From the NCBI GenBank assembly GCA_031366605.1, contig JANLOO010000019.1, positions 1 to 10,037 of the forward strand: a stretch of DNA of 10,037 bases. The letters run 5' to 3'. Position 1 is the first letter of the stretch; each line of letters begins with the position of its first letter. The notes under the pieces are model-generated. The model did no database searches, was not told where the DNA came from, and saw nothing but the letters and a program-made list of their open reading frames with translations. A program made the translations under genes and the position numbers. Shown one piece after another: positions 5,925-10,037 of the stretch. The stretch is from CALMEC01 sp031366605 (GTDB lineage: Bacteria; Actinomycetota; Thermoleophilia; Miltoncostaeales; Miltoncostaeaceae).

Positions 5925-7376
5925 CTACCTCTTCGCCACGCCCTCCGCCTGAACCTCCCCGATTGCCGCCTGGAAGGGATTCTCACCCGTCCCCGACTCT
6001 GGGAGTGCAGTGATCCACACGACGAACTCTGATACGACCGCCGTGCTCGTGATCGAGACGTCGACCTTGGGCGCTCCCAGCTGAGCGTCGGCGCTCAAAA
6101 CCGCGCGTGCATCGACCGTGCTGCCCGGACCGAGGATGCGGAAGGTCCCGCCCGCGGTCGAGGAGGTGATGCGAACGCGGGTCAGGCGTGCCGGTCGGTT
6201 GAGACGAATGAGGAGCCCCACACCCGGCTTGCCGTTGACGTTCGCCGCCTTGTACCGCTCGGTGGTCCACTCGGTTGAGGCTGCGCCGTCGGCGGCGTTG
6301 GGCGCTTCGGTGTCGTGTTCCCCATCGCCGCCGGCCGGATCGTAGGCCTGGACATCCGCGAATGTGAGCACCGTGGCACCCGCATCACCAAGCCTTGGGC
6401 CGCCGCCGTCAAACACCCCGGTTCGCCAAGCCACGCCGGCACCGGCGAGGACGACAATCGCAGCTCCGATTGCCACGGGGATCGCCCGCCGGCTGCGCAC
6501 CGGGCGCAGACGTCCCGTTTCGCGATCCTCATGTGGCGCTCCAGGGGTCTCTCCGCCGCGCCCCTCCAAGGCCGAGGCGAACGCGGCTGCGTCGGCGTAC
6601 CGGTCCTGGGGCTGCTTGGCCAGAGCGCGCAAGCACGCCGCGGCGATCTCCTTTGGGATGCCCGGCACCAACTTGCGTGGGTCACGCGGAGCCTCGTAGA
6701 CGTGCTTGGTCGCCACCGCGACGGGGTTGTCCCCGCTGAACGGCAGCTTGCCGGTCAATGCCTCAAACAGTACGACGCCCAAGGAGTACACATCCCCGCG
6801 GGCATCGACCTCGCGACCCTCCGCTTGCTCGGGAGCAAGATAGTCACTGGAGCCCATCACGATGCCGGTTTTGGTCAGGTTGACGCCTTCTGCTTCGACG
6901 ATCCTGGCGATACCGAAGTCGGTCAGCTTGGCCGCGCCCTCGGGCGTGACGAGCACGTTGTGCGACTTGATATCGCGATGCACGACCCCCGCGGCGTGGG
7001 CTGCGGCGAGCGCCCGCGCGACCTGACCGCAGATCGAGGTCGCGTCGCCGACCGGCAGGCGCCCCTCCCGACGGATCATCGTCTTGAGATCGCGCCCCTC
7101 GACCAGCTCGAACACCAGGAACGGCTCATCGCCCTCCTGCCCCTGGTCCAACAAGCGCACCAAGTTGGGGTGCGACAGGCGCGCAACCGCATGGCCCTCG
7201 CGACGAAACCGCTCCGCCAGCTCAGGGTCGTCGTGCAGGCGCGCGTGCAGTCGCTTGACCGCAACAGTGCGCTCCAAGACGGTGTCGGTCGCACGCCAGA
7301 CAGATGCCATCCCCCCGCGGCCGATGAGTTCTTCGAGCCGGTACCGCCCACCCAACAGTGCACGCTCGACGCTCAT
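5925..7376 (-). CDS. PknB-type transmembrane Ser/Thr protein kinase with discoidin-like extracellular domain
   Basis: The 483-residue product has a complete Hanks-type kinase domain at about 12-272. Visible elements are the glycine loop GRGGMASVW (19-27), ATP-anchoring K41 with E60 of helix C, the catalytic loop HRDIKSHN (D135, N140), DFG (153-155), a Thr-containing activation segment (T168, T170), APE (181-183) and RGDVYSLG. A basic juxtamembrane stretch (RPVRSRR) leads to one transmembrane helix at about 298-317. The outside part (about 335-480) resembles a discoidin/F5-8C-like jelly roll (ADVQAYDPAGGDGEHDTEAPNAADG..STEWTTERY, then VGLLIRLNRPARLTRVRI). There are no PASTA repeats. It should sense a ligand outside the cell and phosphorylate cytoplasmic proteins. 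Its stop lies 2 nt before a recombinase start, so kinase and two recombinases are probably one transcript. The ATG at 7376 has only GGGGA directly against it as a ribosome-binding site. Confidence 0.92.
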   Translation of the reverse strand: MSVERALLGGRYRLEELIGRGGMASVWRATDTVLERTVAVKRLHARLHDDPELAERFRREGHAVARLSHPNLVRLLDQGQEGDEPFLVFELVEGRDLKTMIRREGRLPVGDATSICGQVARALAAAHAAGVVHRDIKSHNVLVTPEGAAKLTDFGIARIVEAEGVNLTKTGIVMGSSDYLAPEQAEGREVDARGDVYSLGVVLFEALTGKLPFSGDNPVAVATKHVYEAPRDPRKLVPGIPKEIAAACLRALAKQPQDRYADAAAFASALEGRGGETPGAPHEDRETGRLRPVRSRRAIPVAIGAAIVVLAGAGVAWRTGVFDGGGPRLGDAGATVLTFADVQAYDPAGGDGEHDTEAPNAADGAASTEWTTERYKAANVNGKPGVGLLIRLNRPARLTRVRITSSTAGGTFRILGPGSTVDARAVLSADAQLGAPKVDVSITSTAVVSEFVVWITALPESGTGENPFQAAIGEVQAEGVAKR

Positions 7377-7508
7377 TCCCCGACCATAACGGAGGGCCGT
7401 GACCAGAACCGCTGTTCAGGTTCTTGCGGCTGCATGTGCATCATCGAATACGTGTCACTTTGTCTGCGAGCTCGCCTGCTTGCGGCGGCGTCTGCGCTCA
7501 AGGACACA

Positions 7509-7531
7509 CCCCGCGCGATCTCTGCGCGGGG
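7509..7531. terminator. GC-rich perfect hairpin, possible terminator without T tract
   Basis: CCCCGCGC (7509-7516) and GCGCGGGG (7524-7531) form a perfect 8-bp stem with a 7-nt loop GATCTCT. It lies 125 nt past the catalase stop and 133 nt before the kinase start. On the minus strand the following bases are only moderately T-rich (TGTGTCCTTG). It could back up the hairpin at 7588-7632. Confidence 0.4.
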
Positions 7532-7587
7532 GACGACTCGGCGTGATCGAGGGCGAGAGGCCATCACGGTTGGATCACGGGTCGTTC

Positions 7588-7632
7588 CCGACGGATGTCG
7601 TGCCCCTGGGAAGCGGGCAGGACATCCGCCGG
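7588..7632 (-). terminator. Long imperfect hairpin just downstream of the catalase gene
   Basis: CGGATGTC (7592-7599) pairs with GACATCCG (7621-7628). Inside it, after one G-G mismatch, TGCCC (7601-7605) pairs with GGGCA (7615-7619) around a 9-nt loop. Outside it, after one A-C mismatch, CCG (7588-7590) pairs with CGG (7630-7632). That is 16 pairs with two mismatches, starting 23 nt past the catalase stop. No T tract follows on the minus strand. It probably ends or protects the catalase transcript, in the style of the T-poor terminators common in high-GC actinobacteria. Confidence 0.55.
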
Positions 7633-7655
7633 AATCGCGCGGTCCCGTCGATGCA

Positions 7656-9173
7656 TCAGTACTGAATGGCGCTCTTGGACTCGCTCAAGAACTCCTCGGC
7701 AACGCCGGCTCCATCGTCGGCGTGGGCGGCCCGGACTTGCGCCTCGATACGGGCGCCTGTTGTGGCGTCGACGTTCTTCCAGTAGGTGAACGCCTGCTCG
7801 AGGACGTCACCCGTGACGCCGCCGAGCAGGTGCCCGGTGACCGTGTCGACGAAACGCTCACGGGCGGCGTCGTCCCAGACATCGCGCACGAGTGCGCCGG
7901 CCTGACCGAAGTCGTCATCCTCGGCGTGCAGGATGTAGGCGGACCGCATCATCTCGCCGTCAGCGTCCCAACCGTCCTCGACCGGCCCGGTGATGTCCGC
8001 GTACGGCCGGCCGCCGCTGTTCGGCGCATAGACCGGAGCGTCACCGGAGTGATCGTAGGCCATCGGGCCGTCGAACGTGTACGAGTTGGCGTTCTCCACG
8101 CGCGGCCTGTTGACCGGCAACTGCAGGTAGTTCGGTCCGATGCGGTAGCGGTGTGTGTCGCCGTATGCGAAGACCCGTCCGAGCAGCATCTTGTCCGGTG
8201 AGAACCCGATGCCCGGCACGATCGCGGACGGCTCGAACGCGGCCTGCTCGATCTGGGCGAAGAAGTTGTCCGGGTTCTTGTTCAAGGTCATCGTGCCGAC
8301 TTTGATCAGCGGGTAATCCGAGTGCGGCCAGATCTTGGTCAGGTCGAACGGGTTGAACCGGTAGGTCTTGGCGTCCGCGTAGGGCATGACCTGGATCGAG
8401 AGCGTCCAGCTTGGGTGCTCGCCGCGCTCGATGGCAGCGTGCAGGTCACGGCGGTGGAAGTCGGCGTCCTTGCCGGCAATCCGGTCGGCGGTCTCGCCGG
8501 TCATGTTCATGACGCCCTGGTTTGAGTGGAAGTGGTACTTGACCCAGACCTTCTCGCCGGAGGCGTTGATCCACATGTAGGTGTGTGAGCCGTACCCGTT
8601 CATATGGCGCAGCGTGGCCGGGATGCCACGGTCGCCCATCAGGTAGGTGACCTGGTGGGCCGACTCCGGGTTGAGGGCCCAGAAGTCCCACTGCATGTGG
8701 TTGTCGCGCAGACCGGTGCCGCCGCGACGCTTCTGCGAGCGGATGAAATGCGGGAACTTCATCGTGTCGCGGATGAAGAACACCGGGGTGTTGTTGCCGA
8801 CGAGGTCGTAGTTCCCCTCGGTCGTGTAGAACTTGAGCGCGAAGCCACGCGGATCCCGCCACGTGTCGGGCGAGCCCTGTTCGCCGGCGACGGTCGAGAA
8901 CCGGGCGAGCATGTCCGTCGAGACACCCGGCTGGAACAGCGCGGCCTTGGTGTACGCGCTGACGTCCTCGGTGGTCTCGAACATTCCGAAGGCGCCGGTG
9001 CCTTTGGCGTGGACGTTCCGCTCGGGAACGCGCTCACGGTTGAAGTGTGCCATCTGCTCAACGAAGTGAACGTCGTGCAGAAGCAGCGGACCGTTGGCGC
9101 CGAGCGACAGCGATTCGCCGTCGTTGACGGCGGGTGCTCCGGTGCCGGTCGTCGAGCCGTGGGGGTCACTCAT
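7656..9173 (-). CDS. katA: Monofunctional haem catalase (small-subunit, KatA type)
   Basis: The 505-residue cytoplasmic enzyme splits hydrogen peroxide into water and oxygen. The catalase core is complete: the distal catalytic H55 in ERNVHAKG, N128 in VGNNTPVFFIRD, the RFSTVAGEQGSPDTWRDPRGFALKFYT block at about 91-117, and the proximal haem ligand Y337 in RVFAYGDTHRYRIGPNY. The length fits small-subunit catalases (about 480-510) and there is no C-terminal flavodoxin-like domain as in large-subunit forms. ATG 9173 is chosen because AAAAGGAG lies just before it at the right spacing; an in-frame upstream start would run inside the regulator gene. It shares an ATGA overlap with the stop of that PerR/Fur-type gene, so the two form one coupled transcript controlled from the inverted repeat at 9663-9689. 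A long hairpin follows the stop. Confidence 0.97.
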   Translation of the reverse strand: MSDPHGSTTGTGAPAVNDGESLSLGANGPLLLHDVHFVEQMAHFNRERVPERNVHAKGTGAFGMFETTEDVSAYTKAALFQPGVSTDMLARFSTVAGEQGSPDTWRDPRGFALKFYTTEGNYDLVGNNTPVFFIRDTMKFPHFIRSQKRRGGTGLRDNHMQWDFWALNPESAHQVTYLMGDRGIPATLRHMNGYGSHTYMWINASGEKVWVKYHFHSNQGVMNMTGETADRIAGKDADFHRRDLHAAIERGEHPSWTLSIQVMPYADAKTYRFNPFDLTKIWPHSDYPLIKVGTMTLNKNPDNFFAQIEQAAFEPSAIVPGIGFSPDKMLLGRVFAYGDTHRYRIGPNYLQLPVNRPRVENANSYTFDGPMAYDHSGDAPVYAPNSGGRPYADITGPVEDGWDADGEMMRSAYILHAEDDDFGQAGALVRDVWDDAARERFVDTVTGHLLGGVTGDVLEQAFTYWKNVDATTGARIEAQVRAAHADDGAGVAEEFLSESKSAIQY

Positions 9174-9655
9174 ACGATCTCCTTTTGGACGGGGGTTTCT
9201 GTCGGATTGTCGGGTGCGGTCTGCTCGGGCCCGGCGCATGCCGGGCAGACACCCCAGTAGGTCACGTCGGTTTCGTCCACGACGTAGCCGTGGTCGGTGA
9301 TCGGGTCAAGACACGGTGCCCGACCGACGGCGCAATCGACATCCTCGATCGCTCCGCACACCCGGCAGACGATGTGATGGTGGTTGTCCTCAACCCGCGA
9401 CTCATAGCGAGCGGGGGAGCCGGCCGGCTCGATCCGTCGGACAAGGTGATGTTCGGTGAGCACCCGCAGCACGTCATAGACGGCTTGGGTCGAAACCGAG
9501 CCATGGTGGGTGCGAACCGCCCGCGCGATGGTGTCGGCGTCAGCATGCGGGTGAGTTGCGACTTCGGCCAGCACAGCCTTTCGGGGTGCCGTGACCCTCA
9601 GGCCACCGGCACGCAACCGCGCTTCGGCATCGTCGGCGTTGCCCATTGGGCGCAC
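9170..9655 (-). CDS. perR: Fur-family peroxide-responsive repressor, PerR-like
   Basis: The product has 161 residues from GTG 9655. The N-terminal winged helix (LRAGGLRVTAPRKAVLAEV, then STQAVYDVLRVLTEHHLVRRIE) binds DNA. The C-terminal part has the Fur-family metal sites: HHH-I-V-C-x2-C at 92-100 and a second CPAC pair (C137, C140) for structural zinc. In the CGAIED segment the residue aligning with PerR D104 is aspartate (D105) rather than the glutamate usual in Fur. In studied proteins this residue sets peroxide sensitivity, so PerR-type H2O2 sensing through metal-catalysed histidine oxidation is likely. GTG 9655 has AGGTGA 4 nt upstream. ATG 9646 is an alternative (158 residues); a TTG at 9682 lies inside the operator and is unlikely. 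Its stop overlaps the catalase ATG. It probably represses its own operon. Confidence 0.9.
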   Translation of the reverse strand: MRPMGNADDAEARLRAGGLRVTAPRKAVLAEVATHPHADADTIARAVRTHHGSVSTQAVYDVLRVLTEHHLVRRIEPAGSPARYESRVEDNHHHIVCRVCGAIEDVDCAVGRAPCLDPITDHGYVVDETDVTYWGVCPACAGPEQTAPDNPTETPVQKEIV

Positions 9656-9662
9656 TTCATCA

Positions 9663-9689
9663 CCTAATCTGGAATAAGTCAAGATTAGG
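9663..9689. promoter_or_regulatory. Inverted repeat, probable PerR/Fur-type operator of the regulator-catalase operon
   Basis: CCTAATCT (9663-9670) and AGATTAGG (9682-9689) are perfect 8-bp arms around an 11-nt AT-richer spacer that itself keeps some dyad symmetry. It sits 7 nt upstream of the regulator's GTG, and its AT content contrasts with the GC-rich surroundings. Position, size and AT-rich dyad fit a Fur-family box used for autoregulation. The minus strand contains TAATCT, a possible -10, within one arm; no clear -35 was found. Confidence 0.65.
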
Positions 9690-9724
9690 AGTTCGCGACG
9701 ATCTCATCCGGTGACGCGAGCGGG

Positions 9725-9753
9725 TTGAGGCGCGCGCGGCAGTCCAGTACCCT
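9725..9753 (+). promoter_or_regulatory. Sigma-70-type promoter for the tRNA cluster
   Basis: TTGAGG (9725-9730) and TACCCT (9748-9753) are separated by exactly 17 nt and match the -35 and -10 pattern (TTGA.., TA...T). The expected transcript start near 9760 lies just before the tRNA-Tyr 5' end at 9764, as usual for stable-RNA promoters. Confidence 0.55.
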
Positions 9754-9763
9754 CCATCGGCGC

Positions 9764-9845
9764 GGGGGGATGCCCGAGTGGTCAAAGGGAACGGTCTGTA
9801 AAATCGTCGGCTCAGCCTACGGAGGTTCGAACCCTCCTCCCCCCA
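9764..9845 (+). tRNA. trnY: tRNA-Tyr (GTA)
   Basis: An 82-nt class II tRNA folds completely. The acceptor stem GGGGGGA (9764-9770) pairs with TCCCCCC (9838-9844), with discriminator A9845. The anticodon stem ACGGT/ATCGT encloses CTGTAAA, with anticodon GTA at 9798-9800. A 13-nt variable region (9808-9820) contains a GGC/GCC mini-stem, as expected for bacterial tRNA-Tyr. The T arm is GGAGG-TTCGAAC-CCTCC. The CCA end is not encoded and must be added by CCA-adding enzyme. Confidence 0.97.
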
Positions 9846-9847
9846 TT

Positions 9848-9862
9848 GCCGACGTGGTCGGC
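9848..9862 (+). other. Hairpin in the tRNA-Tyr/tRNA-Thr spacer
   Basis: GCCGAC (9848-9853) and GTCGGC (9857-9862) form a perfect 6-bp stem with a 3-nt GTG loop. The hairpin takes up 15 of the 22 spacer bases. It is a candidate signal or spacer element for cutting the polycistronic precursor. Confidence 0.55.
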
Positions 9863-9867
9863 GCATT

Positions 9868-9940
9868 GCCCAGTTAGCTCAGTTGGTAGAGCACCTCCAT
9901 GGTAAGGAGGGGGTCAACGGTTCGAGTCCGTTACTGGGCT
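9868..9940 (+). tRNA. trnT: tRNA-Thr (GGT)
   Basis: A 73-nt tRNA. The acceptor stem GCCCAGT (9868-9874) pairs with ACTGGGC (9933-9939), with discriminator T9940. The D arm is GCTC..GAGC. The anticodon stem CCTCC/GGAGG encloses ATGGTAA, with anticodon GGT at 9901-9903. The T arm is AACGG-TTCGAGT-CCGTT. CCA is not encoded. It is co-transcribed with its neighbours at 22- and 18-nt spacing. Confidence 0.97.
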
Positions 9941-9954
9941 TCGCCTTCGGGCGA
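9941..9954 (+). other. UUCG-tetraloop hairpin in the tRNA-Thr/tRNA-Met spacer
   Basis: TCGCC (9941-9945) and GGCGA (9950-9954) close a TTCG loop with a C-G closing pair, the unusually stable cUUCGg tetraloop. It fills 14 of the 18 spacer bases and starts directly after the tRNA-Thr discriminator base. Confidence 0.6.
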
Positions 9955-9958
9955 TCAT

Positions 9959-10032
9959 GGCGGCGTAGCTCAGCTGGTTAGAGCAGCGGAATCATAATCC
10001 GCGTGTCGTAGGTTCGAGTCCTACCGCCGCTA
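9959..10032 (+). tRNA. trnM: tRNA-Met (CAT), elongator type
   Basis: A 74-nt tRNA. The acceptor GGCGGCG (9959-9965) pairs with CGCCGCT (10025-10031), with a G1-U72 wobble at the end and discriminator A10032. The D arm is GCTC-AGCTGGTTA-GAGC. The anticodon stem GCGGA/TCCGC encloses ATCATAA, with anticodon CAT at 9993-9995. The T arm is GTAGG-TTCGAGT-CCTAC. It lacks the initiator features (C1-A72 mismatch and three G-C pairs in the anticodon stem). A lysidine-modified tRNA-Ile2 also has CAT, but the overall sequence fits elongator Met better. CCA is not encoded. Confidence 0.93.
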
Positions 10033-10037
10033 TCTCG

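Larger units (their letters stand above)
7377..7655. other. Intergenic region between catalase end and kinase start
   Basis: The 279-nt gap holds two strong hairpins (described separately) and an AGAACC/GGTTCT hairpin (7405-7410 with 7419-7424), 29 nt before the kinase start. A minus-strand ORF (GTG 7567 to TGA 7375-7373, 64 codons, Arg/Ser-rich) overlaps the kinase ATG by ATGA. It has no ribosome-binding site and contains one of the hairpins, so I do not call it a gene. The kinase promoter should lie here, but I found no convincing -35/-10 pair. Confidence 0.5.

Noticed and set aside
7656..7665. Perfect 10-bp palindrome TCAGTACTGA at the catalase stop
   Set aside because: It is made up of the last codons and the stop (CAG TAC TGA). 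It is too short to claim function.
6315..8201. 628-codon open frame on the plus strand
   Set aside because: It lies antisense to the kinase and catalase genes, which have unmistakable family motifs. It is a GC-codon shadow with no recognisable domain.
9174..9239. In-frame upstream extension of the catalase
   Set aside because: The AAAAGGAG ribosome-binding site precedes ATG 9173, and the extension reads as an Arg-rich shadow of the regulator gene.
9656..9682. TTG start at 9682 for the regulator
   Set aside because: It lies within the inverted repeat and has no ribosome-binding site. GTG 9655 has AGGTGA upstream.
9663..9689. The same inverted repeat as a dif-like recombination site for the nearby Xer pair
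   Set aside because: The arms are 8 bp with an 11-nt spacer, not 11 bp with 6-8 nt, and the sequence does not resemble known actinobacterial dif. Its position before a Fur-type gene fits an operator.
1..10037. CRISPR array, insertion sequence ends or integration scar beside the tRNAs
   Set aside because: No spaced direct repeats, transposase or terminal inverted repeats were seen. All three tRNA genes are intact, with no duplicated 3' ends in the window.

Overview
The window looks like chromosomal DNA from a high-GC Gram-positive bacterium, most likely an actinomycetote and possibly of the Thermoleophilia/Solirubrobacterales type. This rests on high GC throughout, GTG starts, tRNA genes without an encoded CCA end, a PASTA-less PknB-type kinase with a discoidin-like outer domain, and a PerR-catalase pair. 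The taxonomic guess is inference from gene style, not from a marker gene.

Layout, left to right: (1) 1-1237, minus strand: an ECF sigma factor gene overlapping by 4 nt a gene for a single-pass membrane protein that runs off the left edge. This is the arrangement of a sigma/anti-sigma pair. (2) 1238-1600: a divergent regulatory region with short upstream ORFs pointing both ways. (3) 1601-3874, plus strand: a membrane-anchored, extracytoplasmic clan GH-A-like glycoside hydrolase with a C-terminal CBM9/DOMON-like domain. (4) 3959-7376, minus strand: a tight three-gene unit, kinase then tyrosine recombinase then tyrosine recombinase (2-nt gap, then 4-nt overlap). (5) 7377-7655: a non-coding gap with two strong hairpins. 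(6) 7656-9655, minus strand: a PerR/Fur-type regulator overlapping by 4 nt a monofunctional haem catalase, with a 27-bp inverted repeat just upstream as the likely operator. (7) 9725-10032, plus strand: a promoter and a tRNA-Tyr, tRNA-Thr, tRNA-Met cluster, with both spacers filled by small hairpins. In many actinobacteria such a cluster precedes rpmG-secE-nusG, so that operon may follow outside the window.

How they work together: the sigma and membrane protein probably form an envelope-signal module, the regulator and catalase a peroxide-response operon, and the tRNAs are housekeeping. The least ordinary part is the co-transcription of a sensor-type Ser/Thr kinase with two intact Xer-like recombinases. 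The second is that three genes with poor ribosome-binding sites (sigma factor, hydrolase, kinase) each have a short upstream ORF whose end overlaps their start codon. I see no CRISPR array, insertion sequence, rRNA or clear mobile-element boundary.
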